In this document: piece after piece, positions 37,237 to 46,015 of the stretch | Numbering within the stretch: position 1 is the stretch's first letter | How the letters are laid out: each line of letters starts with the position of its first letter | Assembly: GCF_040685555.1 (NCBI RefSeq) | Contig: NZ_JBFBIK010000028.1 | Coordinates: forward strand, 9,159-73,158 | DNA length: 64,000 nucleotides | Origin: Sphaerisporangium sp040685555 | Lineage (GTDB): Bacteria > Actinomycetota > Actinomycetes > Streptosporangiales > Streptosporangiaceae | Reading direction: 5' to 3' | The notes under the pieces: model-generated | What the model was told of the DNA's origin: nothing | What the model saw: only the letters and a program-made list of their open reading frames with translations | The model's database searches: none | Position numbers and translations under genes: made by a program

Positions 37237-38474
37237 GCCGTCTCCCTGAACAGCCGCTCAGCGAAGAACTCGCTGAAGCCAAACTCGGGTACGTCCTCGG
37301 GGGCGACCATGTTGAGCAGCCCGGTCACCTGCGCGGCGAAGTTCTTCGCCATGAGCCGGCGGACCCGGCGCCGTCGCTCGACGGCGGCCTCACCGAACTC
37401 CACGTGCAGCCTGCTGATGATCGACGCGCCGAAGTCCAGGCGCTCCAGGCGGAACGCCCGCTCCTCCAGATAGGGGTCGAACGCCGCCGGCGACCAGTCG
37501 TCGCCGGCGAGAAGGATGTCGCAGACGGTCCTTGAGTCCCGCATGGCGCACGACAGCCCGGTGCCGAGCACCGTGTCGGCGTTTCCGGCCTCGTCGCCGA
37601 TCAGGACCACGCCCTCTCTCAGCGGCGGCCCTTCTGGGACGCTGGACACCGACGGCCACACCGAGAGCGGCCCGGCGGGGATGGCCTCGGTCACCGCCTT
37701 GCCCCGGTCGGGCAGGCATTCGAGCTCGAAGGCGGCGAGGAAGCGCTCCACGCCGCCGGGCCCGCGATAGCGGTGCTTGTTCACCGTGGGGAAGTTCAGG
37801 TAGAGGCGCGCCCGGCCGTACCCCTGGGGGAAGACCATGAACATGACGTCGCCCGAGGTGCCCATGGCCTGCACGTCGGCGGGCCACCCGTCCATGCCCT
37901 CGACCATCATGCCGCCGCCCCAGTGGTGCATGGAGTTGCGCATCGTGATGCCGATCTGACGGCCGACGGTGCAGCCGCGCCCGGTGGCGCCGAGCACCAT
38001 CCTGGCCCTGATCTCGTGCTCGCCCTCGGGGGTCTGGTAGGTCACCACCGGTTCGGCGCCCGCGGTGACGCCGATGCGGGCCGCGTCCATGACCAGCCGG
38101 GCCCCGCTCTCCACGGCCTGCGCGGCCATCAGCTCGCAGACGGCGTGGTGCGGGAACGACAGCGGCCCACCGATGCCGGGGATGAAGCGGGTCATGTCCA
38201 CCGCCTCCACCTCCTCGCCGGAGACGGCCTCGTCCCAGGTCATCCACTCGCGGATCTCCCAGCCGCCACCGGCCGAGAAGCAGTCGTAGACCCCCAGCCG
38301 CTGGGCCTCGCGGATGCCCCAGGGGGCGAGCCACTCGCCGCGCACCAGGTCCTTGTAGGTCTCCTGCTTTTCGAGCAGCACGACCGACAGCCCGCCGGCG
38401 GCCAGCCTGCAGGCCGCCGACGCGCCCGAGATGCCACCTCCGACGATGACGACGTCGGCGTAGTCGACGGTCAT
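37233..38474 (-). CDS. FAD-dependent oxidoreductase (FixC/geranylgeranyl-reductase-like)
   Basis: 413-residue flavoprotein. Dinucleotide-binding motif is VIVGGGISGASAA, a second FAD motif is VVLIGDEAGNADTVLGTGLS, and the C terminus is Arg-rich and helical. Layout is that of the family which includes geranylgeranyl reductases, tryptophan halogenases and epoxidases; the halogenase WxWxIP motif is not seen. It could reduce or epoxidise the polyene chain; the epoxide-hydrolase-like neighbour favours epoxidation. It overlaps both neighbours by four bases. Confidence 0.87.
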   Translation of the reverse strand: MTVDYADVVIVGGGISGASAACRLAAGGLSVVLLEKQETYKDLVRGEWLAPWGIREAQRLGVYDCFSAGGGWEIREWMTWDEAVSGEEVEAVDMTRFIPGIGGPLSFPHHAVCELMAAQAVESGARLVMDAARIGVTAGAEPVVTYQTPEGEHEIRARMVLGATGRGCTVGRQIGITMRNSMHHWGGGMMVEGMDGWPADVQAMGTSGDVMFMVFPQGYGRARLYLNFPTVNKHRYRGPGGVERFLAAFELECLPDRGKAVTEAIPAGPLSVWPSVSSVPEGPPLREGVVLIGDEAGNADTVLGTGLSCAMRDSRTVCDILLAGDDWSPAAFDPYLEERAFRLERLDFGASIISRLHVEFGEAAVERRRRVRRLMAKNFAAQVTGLLNMVAPEDVPEFGFSEFFAERLFRETA

Positions 38475-39253
38475 GCCTCCCACCTCTCCCAGTACGTGCG
38501 TTCCTTGGCGCTGTATCGATCGGCCGGGCGGAACTCCGTGCCCACCGTGTAAGCGACCGGGATCATGCAGACCTGCGTGACCCCGGTCGGGATCCCGAGC
38601 AGCTCGCCTACCTGCCGCTCGTGGGGTACGTGCATGCAGGTGATCGTGCTGCCGAGCCCCCGGCTGCGCAGCGCGAGCTGGAACGACCAGACGGCCGGGA
38701 AGATCGAGCCGTAGAAGATGCTCGCCCGCATCCAGCCGTGCCGCACCAGGTGCCCCGGGTCGTCGGCGTCCTTGCCGGACATCCGGTCGTCCCACGCGGC
38801 GTTGATGGCCGCGACGTCCGGCGGCCTGCCGAGGACGCACGGGATGACCAGGACGGGCACCCGCGCGATCGTCTCGACGAGCGCCTCGGCAGACTCGTAG
38901 TTCCTGCGCGCCTGGCTGTTGTTCCTGCGCCTGCCTGCGTTGGTCCACATGTCGTTCCTGTGGAACTGCCAGGACGTCAGGGTCAGCTCGGCGATCTTCT
39001 CCTTGACGGCGGGATCGCCGATCACGAGCCAGCGCCAGTTCTGGTGGTTGTTGGCGGTCGGGGCCTGGACGGCGACCTCCAGCGCCTCCTCCACGACCTC
39101 GCGGGGCACCGGCCGGTCGAGGTCGAGCCGGCGCCGCACGGACCGGGTGGTGGTGAGCAGCCGGTCGGTCTCCGTCACGTCGAAGGGGGTGCCGGTCATG
39201 AGGCTTCCCGCGCCTGCCCCGTGACCACCGGCGGCCTCGCTCGGTCCGGTCAT
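38471..39253 (-). CDS. Nitroreductase-family FMN oxidoreductase
   Basis: 260 residues. Motifs of the nitroreductase family are present: RSVRRRLDLDRPVP near the start, APTANNHQNWRWLVI for FMN binding, and GLGSTITCMHVPHERQV with LLGIPTGVTQVCMIPVAY toward the end. Members reduce quinones, nitro groups or enones, or dehydrogenate azolines. The ATG at 39253 overlaps the KS-CLF stop; a second ATG at 39199 would remove a Gly-rich N-terminal tail. A redox step on the ACP-bound or released chain is inferred. Confidence 0.88.
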   Translation of the reverse strand: MTGPSEAAGGHGAGAGSLMTGTPFDVTETDRLLTTTRSVRRRLDLDRPVPREVVEEALEVAVQAPTANNHQNWRWLVIGDPAVKEKIAELTLTSWQFHRNDMWTNAGRRRNNSQARRNYESAEALVETIARVPVLVIPCVLGRPPDVAAINAAWDDRMSGKDADDPGHLVRHGWMRASIFYGSIFPAVWSFQLALRSRGLGSTITCMHVPHERQVGELLGIPTGVTQVCMIPVAYTVGTEFRPADRYSAKERTYWERWEA

Positions 39254-41517
39254 GGCGCCCCCAGCAGGACGGCGCCCCGGACGGATTCGGGTGCTGAGGT
39301 GAGCACGAGCGCCTGGCCGACCGGGTCGGGCAGGTTGGGCTTGGTGACGTAGGAGTCGAGGTCGCCCACGTGCGGGGACGCGAGGCCGGTGAGGGCGGGC
39401 GCGATCCCGTCGCGGATCGCCAGTGCCGCCAGGGCGATGTTCATCGCCCCGGTCGCGGCCTGGCAGTCGCCGGTGGCCCCGGCAGAGGTGGTGAGCACGG
39501 CGCCCGGCGCGGCCTCCAGCACCGCGGCGGCCTCCTCGGCGTCGTGCGAGCCGCCGGTGCCCGCGCCGACCACCAGGTCGGGACGGGCCTGCGGGAGGCG
39601 GGTGAGACCGCGCGCGATGGGCTCGCGCCCGTCGTCCCCGCCGGCGCCGGCGTGGCTGGTGCCGAGGACGCGGGCGTAGGGCCGCCCGCCGCGCCCCGCG
39701 CAGTGCTCCGCCGACTCCACCACGAATGCGACCGACGCCGACCCGGGCACCGTGCCGGTGGGCCAGCTGTCGTACGGGGAGACCGCGGCGTCCTTCGGGA
39801 CGGCCGCGACCGTCTCGTCGGCCGCGACCACGAGCACCACGTCCGCCTTGCCCGCCCTGATCATCTCGAGTGCGCAGTCCAGGGCGATCGAGGCCGACGC
39901 CCCGCCGTTGCAGATCGTGGTGGTCGGCCCGCGCAGGCCCAGGGTCTGGCAGACCGCGCCGCCCGTGGCGTTCAGCACGACGTTGGAGAAGCTGAGCACG
40001 GCCGGCTTGTTCGGGTCGGCCGCGATGCTGTCGTCGAAGCCGCCCGTGCTCTCGGCCGACCCGGCGCCGGTCGCGAACACCAGCCCGACGTTGTCCAGGT
40101 CCTTCCTCGGCAGCTTGAGCTCCGCGTCCTCCCAGGCGAGCCGGGACGCGGCGATCGCCATGCGGGACAGGTTGTTCATGTGCCGCCACAGCGAGCGCGG
40201 CGCGAACGTCCTGCCGTCCAGGGAGGGAGACCGCCCGAGGGCCTGGCGGCCGGCGACGACCGCCTCGGTCACCTCGCCGATGCCGACGCCGAGGCCGCTG
40301 ACAGGCCCGAGGCCGGTGATCACGGCCTCGCGCCGCGGCAGCTCGTCGTGGCCCCGCTCGCCCCGAGGCGTCGTGAGCACGAGCGAGACGTTGTTGCCGC
40401 CGAACGCGTAGTTGTTGGACACGACGGTGTCGATGGCCATCTCCCTGGCCACGTTGGGCACGAAGTCGAGGTCACCGGGCACGGCGTCGTCGGCGAAGCC
40501 GATGGTGGGCGGCGCGGTGCCGTGCCGCAGCGCCAGCACGCTGGCGACCGCCTCCACCGCGCCCGCGGCGCCCAGGGTGTGCCCGACGAACGACTTGATG
40601 CTGCTCGTGGGCACCTGCCCCGCCCGCTCGCCGAACACCACCCGCATGACCTTGGCTTCCATCGTGTCGTTGGCCGGGGTTCCGGTGCCGTGACCGCTGA
40701 CGTAGCCGACGTCGTCCGGGGTCAGCCCGGCGTCGGCGAGCGCGCGCCGCATGGCGCTCGCCCCGCCCCGCCCGGTGGGGTCCGGCGCGGTCGCGTGGTA
40801 GGCGTCCGCGGACAGCCCGTACCCCGCGACCTCGGCCAGCGGCGTGGCACCCCTGGCGAGCGCCCGGTCCAGCGGCTCCAGCAGCAGGAACGCCGCCCCC
40901 TCGCCGAGGTTGAGCCCGTCGGAGTGGCTGTACGGGCGGCAGGGGCCGGTGCTGAGGGCCTTCAGCCCGGCGAACCCCGCGTAGGTTCCGAAGAGCAGCG
41001 GGTCCACCCCGCCCGCGAGGACCACGTCGGCCTCGCCGGTGAGGATCTTGTCCTTGGCGAGGCCGACGGCGTTGCCGCCGGCCGCGCACGCGGTCGACAC
41101 CAGAATGCGTGGCCCACGCATGCCCAGCCGCCCGGCGACCACGTCCTCGGTGCGGTGCATGGGCTGGTAGCGCCCCGCCGCGTCGGGGGTCGCCTGGCAC
41201 TTGCCGAGAATGATCCCGAACCGGTCGGGGTCGAGGTCGTCGTCCGTCAGCCCCGCCTGCTCGACCGCCTGGCGAGCCGCGATGAGGGCGAGCCGGGCGG
41301 TGCGGTCCAGGGCGGCGTCGGAGTCCGGCAGCTGCCCGGAGATCCACTCGTCGGGAACCTGGCCCGCGTGCCGTGCCTCGAACACCGCGAAGGTCTCGTC
41401 CTCGACCGGGGTGAGGCCACCCTGGCCGGACATGAGCCGCTGCCAGAACTCCGCGGGATCGCGGCCGATGGCACAGATGACTCCCAGGCCGGTGACGACG
41501 ACGGGCCGCAGCGCCAT
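39250..41517 (-). CDS. Natural fusion of type II ketosynthase and chain-length factor (KS-CLF)
   Basis: 755 residues with two tandem thiolase-fold KS domains. Domain 1 (about 1-395) is catalytic: Cys144 in STACAAGGNA, His in SGHGTGTPAND, Lys and His in IKSFVGHTLGAAGA. Domain 2 (about 400-755) keeps the fold but has Gly539 at the Cys position (CNGGASAS) and lacks both histidines (VGAGTGGSHDAEE, TTSAGATGDCQAA), as in chain-length factors, where Gln is more usual. Type II systems normally have these as two proteins. No stop or frameshift separates the halves. It presumably makes the polyketide chain with the ACP, KR and DH of the same operon. Confidence 0.9.
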   Translation of the reverse strand: MALRPVVVTGLGVICAIGRDPAEFWQRLMSGQGGLTPVEDETFAVFEARHAGQVPDEWISGQLPDSDAALDRTARLALIAARQAVEQAGLTDDDLDPDRFGIILGKCQATPDAAGRYQPMHRTEDVVAGRLGMRGPRILVSTACAAGGNAVGLAKDKILTGEADVVLAGGVDPLLFGTYAGFAGLKALSTGPCRPYSHSDGLNLGEGAAFLLLEPLDRALARGATPLAEVAGYGLSADAYHATAPDPTGRGGASAMRRALADAGLTPDDVGYVSGHGTGTPANDTMEAKVMRVVFGERAGQVPTSSIKSFVGHTLGAAGAVEAVASVLALRHGTAPPTIGFADDAVPGDLDFVPNVAREMAIDTVVSNNYAFGGNNVSLVLTTPRGERGHDELPRREAVITGLGPVSGLGVGIGEVTEAVVAGRQALGRSPSLDGRTFAPRSLWRHMNNLSRMAIAASRLAWEDAELKLPRKDLDNVGLVFATGAGSAESTGGFDDSIAADPNKPAVLSFSNVVLNATGGAVCQTLGLRGPTTTICNGGASASIALDCALEMIRAGKADVVLVVAADETVAAVPKDAAVSPYDSWPTGTVPGSASVAFVVESAEHCAGRGGRPYARVLGTSHAGAGGDDGREPIARGLTRLPQARPDLVVGAGTGGSHDAEEAAAVLEAAPGAVLTTSAGATGDCQAATGAMNIALAALAIRDGIAPALTGLASPHVGDLDSYVTKPNLPDPVGQALVLTSAPESVRGAVLLGAP

Positions 41518-41548
41518 GCTTGTCTCCTCATCAGACGATCGACGCGGA

Positions 41549-42613
41549 TCAGATGATCGGGATGCTCCAGCTCTTGGGAACGATGTAGGGGCTGGTCAGC
41601 GTGGTGACCTCGGCGTCGTCCACGGTGAACTCCAGTCCCGCGGCGGCGAGGTCGGCGTCGACCCGCGCGAGGCCGAGCGTCGTGCCGAGGCCGACGCTGT
41701 GCACCGCGTGCACCACCTCGCCGACGTCCTGCCCGCCGGCCAGCACCCTGGCTCCCGGCGCGGGGACGGACGCCCCGCCGCTGAAGCCGACGGTGCGGCG
41801 TCCCTGGCCGGACTCCAGCGCCTTGAGCACCGCGTCCTTGCCGATGAACTCGTCCTTGGTGACGTCGACGAGCCAGTTGGCGCCGATCTCGATCACCGAG
41901 GTCCCGTCGGTGGCCTCGTGGCGCGGTATCGGCTGGCGGACCTCCAGCATCGCCAGCTCCAGGGCCTCCTGCCCCGCCGCCCCGGCGTGCTCGACCGCCT
42001 GCGCCCACAGCTCGGGGGCCGCCTCGCGCGGCACGATCATCTGGTAGCCGTACTCGCCGGTGAAACCGGTCCGCGCGAAGATGATCTCGGTGTCGCCCCA
42101 GTTCGTGTCCACGACCGACTCGAACGGCAGCGAGGCCAGCTCGCCGTCGATCAGCCGGCCGACCACGCCCCAGGCGTAGGGGCCCTCCAGGCCGAGGACC
42201 GTCAGCTCCTCCGAGCGGTCGGTGATCTCGACGCCCTCGTCGTTGTGCTCCCTCAGGTGCGCGAGGAGGCGCGTGCCGGCGCCGCAGGAGCTCTCCAGCA
42301 GCATGCCGTTCTCCCGGCCGAAGGCCAGCACCTGGTCGACGACCTGGCCGGACTCATCCAGGACGAGGCTCATCATGCAGCGCTCTGAGGTGAGGTACTC
42401 GACGTCGCGGGCGATCACCCGCTGCGCGAAGTCGACGGCGCCGTCACCGGTGACCTCGATGAGGCTGTGGCCGCTCAGGTCGAGCACGGCGGCGCGCTCC
42501 CTCAGCACCTTGTACTCGTCGGAGACCGCGGAGAAGCGCAGCGGGACGGACGCGTCGCCCACCTGACCGTAAACGGTGTCCTCCGGATGCAGGTTCGCGA
42601 GGACGGTAGCCAT
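41549..42613 (-). CDS. GcvT-like aminomethyltransferase-fold protein
   Basis: 354-residue member of the GcvT/YgfZ/dimethylglycine-dehydrogenase T-protein family. It has SDEYKVLRERAAVLDLSGH near the N terminus, GFTGEYGYQM for folate-pocket closure, LEVRQPIPRHEATDG and IGKDAVLKAL in the C-terminal domain. GcvT uses tetrahydrofolate to move a one-carbon unit. In a polyketide operon it may add or remove a one-carbon unit (O- or N-methylation or demethylation) or have a folate-independent role. It sits between the KS-CLF and dehydratase genes, with a 3-bp gap to the latter. Confidence 0.88.
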   Translation of the reverse strand: MATVLANLHPEDTVYGQVGDASVPLRFSAVSDEYKVLRERAAVLDLSGHSLIEVTGDGAVDFAQRVIARDVEYLTSERCMMSLVLDESGQVVDQVLAFGRENGMLLESSCGAGTRLLAHLREHNDEGVEITDRSEELTVLGLEGPYAWGVVGRLIDGELASLPFESVVDTNWGDTEIIFARTGFTGEYGYQMIVPREAAPELWAQAVEHAGAAGQEALELAMLEVRQPIPRHEATDGTSVIEIGANWLVDVTKDEFIGKDAVLKALESGQGRRTVGFSGGASVPAPGARVLAGGQDVGEVVHAVHSVGLGTTLGLARVDADLAAAGLEFTVDDAEVTTLTSPYIVPKSWSIPII

Positions 42614-42616
42614 GGT

Positions 42617-43165
42617 TCACACCTTTCGTACGGAGACGTTGCCGGCCGGGTCGGCGATCGTGAGGTTTCCTTCGGCGGCGACGTGGCCATCCACCCGCGC
42701 CGACACCCGGTACTCGGCGAAGCCTCCGCCGCCCCCGGTGCGCTCGGCGGACAGGACGAGCTGGTCGCCCGGGACGACAGGCCGGCGGAACCGCATCGAC
42801 CTGACCCCCGCCAGGTAGCTGATCCTGCTCGCACCCGCGAGGGCGAAGACCACCCCGGCGAGCTGGGCCATCGCCTCGACGATGACCACGCCGGGCAGCA
42901 CGGCCTCGCTCGGGAAGTGGCCCTGGAACCACAGCTCGGTCCCGGCGACGTTCTTGGTGGCCGTGCCCTTCACGCCCGGCTCCACCCTGCCCACGCGGTC
43001 GAGCAGGAGCATCGGCCAGCGGTGCGGGAGCACCTCGCGGATCTGGTCGTTCGTCAGCCCCGAGATGACGGGCGCCACAGTGTCGGCCACCGCGCCGGCC
43101 AGCGTGGCGGCCGTGGTGCCCGCCGAGGGGTCGGCCGCGACCTCGGCCGCCACGTCGAGCGTCAT
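42617..43165 (-). CDS. FabZ-like 3-hydroxyacyl-ACP dehydratase
   Basis: 182-residue hot-dog-fold dehydratase. Catalytic His is in LPHRWPMLLLDRV, the conserved loop is GHFPSEAVLPGVVIVEAMAQ with the catalytic Glu, as in FabZ. An extra ~35 Ala-rich residues precede the domain. It would dehydrate each ketoreduced intermediate to give conjugated double bonds. Its start overlaps the ACP stop (ATGA). Confidence 0.92.
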   Translation of the reverse strand: MTLDVAAEVAADPSAGTTAATLAGAVADTVAPVISGLTNDQIREVLPHRWPMLLLDRVGRVEPGVKGTATKNVAGTELWFQGHFPSEAVLPGVVIVEAMAQLAGVVFALAGASRISYLAGVRSMRFRRPVVPGDQLVLSAERTGGGGGFAEYRVSARVDGHVAAEGNLTIADPAGNVSVRKV

Positions 43166-43452
43166 GCCGATGCCCGTAACGCGGGGTTGACCTCGTCCGC
43201 GAGCCGGGACACCGAGCCGAAGACGGCCATCTCGCTGTCGTAGAGCGCCACGCCGAACTCCGCCTCGATGGCGACGTAGAGCTCCAGGACATCGAGGCTG
43301 TCCAGTTCGAGCCCGCGCCCGAAGAGCGGTTGGTCATCGGTGATCCACTCAGGCTGGATCTCCAGGTCGAGCCGGGACACGATCATCTTCTTGATCTGGG
43401 TGCAGGTCTGCTGACGCTCGGCGGCCTTCGCACGGAGCTCATCGATGGTCAT
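43162..43452 (-). CDS. Acyl carrier protein of the type II system
   Basis: 96-residue ACP with phosphopantetheine Ser in LELDSLDVLELYVAIE (about residue 52) and the helix II/III acidic face of a type II ACP. It stands next to the dehydratase and ketoreductase genes. It is the expected carrier for the chain made by the KS-CLF. Confidence 0.92.
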   Translation of the reverse strand: MTIDELRAKAAERQQTCTQIKKMIVSRLDLEIQPEWITDDQPLFGRGLELDSLDVLELYVAIEAEFGVALYDSEMAVFGSVSRLADEVNPALRASA

Positions 43453-43515
43453 CTATCCTCCTTGGGCATCGGGGCGGGCTTGTGGTTCTGGTCCGGCTCA
43501 GGGTGCGGGAACGGC

Positions 43516-44265
43516 TCACGAGAGGCCGCCGCCGTGGGCGACCACCACCGCGCCGGATATGTACGACGCCTTGTCCGAGGCGAGGAAGCTCACGATCGAC
43601 GCGATCTCCTCGGGCCGCCCGATGCGGCCCAGCCGGATGCGCGACTCGTACTGCTTCCTGAGCTCGGTGGGCACCTTGCGCGTCATGTCGGTGGAGACGA
43701 AGCCGGGCGCCACGACGTTGGCGCGCACCCCGTGCGGGGCGGCCTCGTTCGACAGCGCCCTGGTGAAGGCGATGATCGCGCCCTTCGACGCCACGTAGTT
43801 CGTCTGGCCGGGGAAGCCGCCGTCGAGCCCGCTGCTCGAAGAGATCGTCACGATCGCCCCGCTGCGCTGGTGTTGCATCAGCCGCAGGCCTTCCCGGCAG
43901 CTCAGGAACGTGCCGGTGACGTTGATGTCCATCGGCTGGCGGAACTGGTCGAGGTTCATGGCGATGAGGTAGCGGTCGAGGGTGACGCCGGCGTTGGTCA
44001 CCAGCACGTCCAGCCGGCCGTGGTCGGAGCGCACTCCCCGGAACATCCGCCGCACGGCGTCCTCGTCGGTGACGTCCGCCTGTACGGCCGTGGCGCCGCC
44101 GCCCTCGCTCTCGATCTGGGCCACGACGTCCTTGGCGTCCTGCTCGGACCGGCCGTAGTTGACTATGACGTGAGCGCCCTCCCTGGCCAGGTCGAGCGCG
44201 ACGGCCCGGCCGATGCCGCGCGACCCGCCCGTCACCAGGGCCACGGAGCCTTCGGCAAAGAGCAT
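43516..44265 (-). CDS. FabG-like 3-oxoacyl-ACP reductase
   Basis: 249-residue classical SDR. The NADP motif is VTGGSRGIGRAV, then NAG in VTNAGVTLD, the catalytic Ser in ISSSSG, and Tyr/Lys in YVASK. The C terminus ends in SGAVVVAHGGGLS, the FabG form. Two adjacent ATG codons occur; that at 44265 is preferred because GGAGG lies five bases before it and only two before the ATG at 44268. First gene of the minus-strand type II PKS operon, so its promoter lies in 44269-44401. Confidence 0.92.
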   Translation of the reverse strand: MLFAEGSVALVTGGSRGIGRAVALDLAREGAHVIVNYGRSEQDAKDVVAQIESEGGGATAVQADVTDEDAVRRMFRGVRSDHGRLDVLVTNAGVTLDRYLIAMNLDQFRQPMDINVTGTFLSCREGLRLMQHQRSGAIVTISSSSGLDGGFPGQTNYVASKGAIIAFTRALSNEAAPHGVRANVVAPGFVSTDMTRKVPTELRKQYESRIRLGRIGRPEEIASIVSFLASDKASYISGAVVVAHGGGLS

Positions 44266-44354
44266 CATCGCCTCCAGGGGTTTGCCCGCGAATCAAACAA
44301 TTGGGGATCTGCTCGAAAAGCTACTAGGGCGAGATATCACGCCTGCATCATGGA

Positions 44355-44380
44355 GTTATCTCTGCATTGACTGAGATAAC
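44355..44380. promoter_or_regulatory. Perfect 8+8 bp inverted repeat, candidate operator
   Basis: GTTATCTC (44355-44362) and GAGATAAC (44373-44380) form a perfect dyad with a 10-bp spacer between the divergent ketoreductase and FAD-hydroxylase genes. A related half-site, GAGATATC, occurs at 44331-44338. The position suggests shared control of both transcripts. The start codon of the hydroxylase is only 21 bp away and lacks a Shine-Dalgarno sequence, so its mRNA may be leaderless. Confidence 0.55.
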
Positions 44381-44401
44381 GGCATATATCACCCTGACAC
44401 C

Positions 44402-46015
44402 ATGGATACGCTCGATGTCGAAGTTCTGATCGTCGGCGGCGGCCCGGTCGGCCTGTCCGCGTCCATTGAGCTCTCTCGGCACGGAATATCCTCACTCCTT
44501 GTCGAGAAGCATCCGGGAACGTCGATTTTCCCGAAGGCGCGCCTCATTTCCACCAGGACCATGGAGCTCTTTCGCGCCTGGGGAATTCAGGAGGAGGTCG
44601 AGCGCACCGGCATGCCACGCGAGGGCGTCCTGGCGGTGGGCGTCGGCACATCCCTGGCGGCCCCCGACTTCCTCCGGGCCGCCGCGGCGATCCAGGAGGA
44701 CGCCCCGCAGAGCCCGACGTACACCTGCCTGTGCTCCCAGGACCTGCTCGAGGTGATCCTCCGCCGGCACGCCGAGGAGCAGTCGCGGGCGGAGGTCCGG
44801 TTCGCGACCGCCATGACGGAGACGCGAACCACCCCAAGTGGCGTGGAGACGGTCGTCGAGTCGGAGAAGGGCCGCACGCTCGTACGCTCGCGGTATCTTG
44901 TGGCCGCGGACGGCAGCCGCAGCACCATCCGCGACGGGCTCGGCATCGGGGTCGAGGGGCCTCCCCCGATGGGCCACATGATCAGCGTCATGTTCGACGC
45001 CGACCTCGGCGGCCTGCCCGCCGACCGGCGGGCCGCGCTGTCCTTCCTGCGCAGCGACCCGCCGTGCGCGGTGGAGGCGGTGGACAACCGGCGGCGGTGG
45101 ATGCTGCAGACCGGGTACGACCCGGCGGCGGGCGGGAGCGCGGACGACTTCACCGAGGACGTGTGCGTGGCGGCCGTCCGCTCGGCCGTCGGCATCCCCG
45201 GCCTGCCCGTCCGCATCCTCGGCGTCATGCCGTGGCTGCAGCAGGCCGTGGTCGCGACCGGGTTCCGCGACGGCCCGGTCTTCCTGGCCGGGGACTCCGC
45301 GCACGTGGCGACCCCGCAGGGCGGGTTCGGCATGAACTGCGGCATCCAGGACGCGCACAACCTCGCCTGGAAGCTCGCCGCCGTGCTCCGCGGGACCGCC
45401 GGGCAGGAACTGCTGGCCACCTACGAGGCCGAGCGCCGTCCGATCGCGAGCCGGACGGTCGAGGAGAGCCTGGTCAACGCCCTCATCACGTTCCGCATGA
45501 TGCGGGGACGGCTCTCCATGCGGGACTCGATCGAGCAGCAGGCCGGCCGCCGCAGCTCCGAAGGGCTGATCCTCGGCTTCCACTACCGGTCGGACGCCGT
45601 GGTTCCCGACGGCACGCCCGAGCCCGCGCCTGACGATCCTTACCGGACCTACGTCCCGACGGCCCGCCCAGGTCACCGGGCTCCGCACGTCTGGCTGTCG
45701 GCGCAGGCGGGCCGGGTGTCCACGCTCGACCTGCTCGGCCCGTGCTTCACCCTCATGACCCCGGCGGGCGGCGGCTGGCTCCAGCCCGCCAAGGAAGCGG
45801 CGCACCAGTACGGCGTCGCGCTCACCACCGTCGAGATCTCCCCCGACGGCTCCACCCCGCTCACCTCGCCCACCTGGGCGGACGAGTACGGCGTGGCGGC
45901 GACCGGCGCCGTACTGATCCGCCCGGACGGTCACGTCGGCTGGCGGTCGCCCGGCGGGGAGGCGTCGCAGGACGAGCTGGCCGGCGCGCTGGCCGCGATC
46001 CTGGCCAGGTCGTGA
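44402..46015 (+). CDS. FAD-dependent aromatic hydroxylase (PheA/TfdB type)
   Basis: 537 residues, class A flavin monooxygenase. The motifs are VLIVGGGPVGLSASI (FAD ADP part), YLVAADGSRSTIRDGLG (DG motif) and VFLAGDSAHVATPQGGFGM followed by NCGIQDAHNLAWKL. A thioredoxin-like C-terminal domain follows (from about residue 420), typical of the longer phenol-hydroxylase and RdmE/MtmOIV-like enzymes of polyketide pathways. It should hydroxylate or oxidatively cleave an aromatic or quinone-like substrate. The 3' end overlaps the convergent SARP gene by 85 bp. Confidence 0.92.
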   Translation: MDTLDVEVLIVGGGPVGLSASIELSRHGISSLLVEKHPGTSIFPKARLISTRTMELFRAWGIQEEVERTGMPREGVLAVGVGTSLAAPDFLRAAAAIQEDAPQSPTYTCLCSQDLLEVILRRHAEEQSRAEVRFATAMTETRTTPSGVETVVESEKGRTLVRSRYLVAADGSRSTIRDGLGIGVEGPPPMGHMISVMFDADLGGLPADRRAALSFLRSDPPCAVEAVDNRRRWMLQTGYDPAAGGSADDFTEDVCVAAVRSAVGIPGLPVRILGVMPWLQQAVVATGFRDGPVFLAGDSAHVATPQGGFGMNCGIQDAHNLAWKLAAVLRGTAGQELLATYEAERRPIASRTVEESLVNALITFRMMRGRLSMRDSIEQQAGRRSSEGLILGFHYRSDAVVPDGTPEPAPDDPYRTYVPTARPGHRAPHVWLSAQAGRVSTLDLLGPCFTLMTPAGGGWLQPAKEAAHQYGVALTTVEISPDGSTPLTSPTWADEYGVAATGAVLIRPDGHVGWRSPGGEASQDELAGALAAILARS

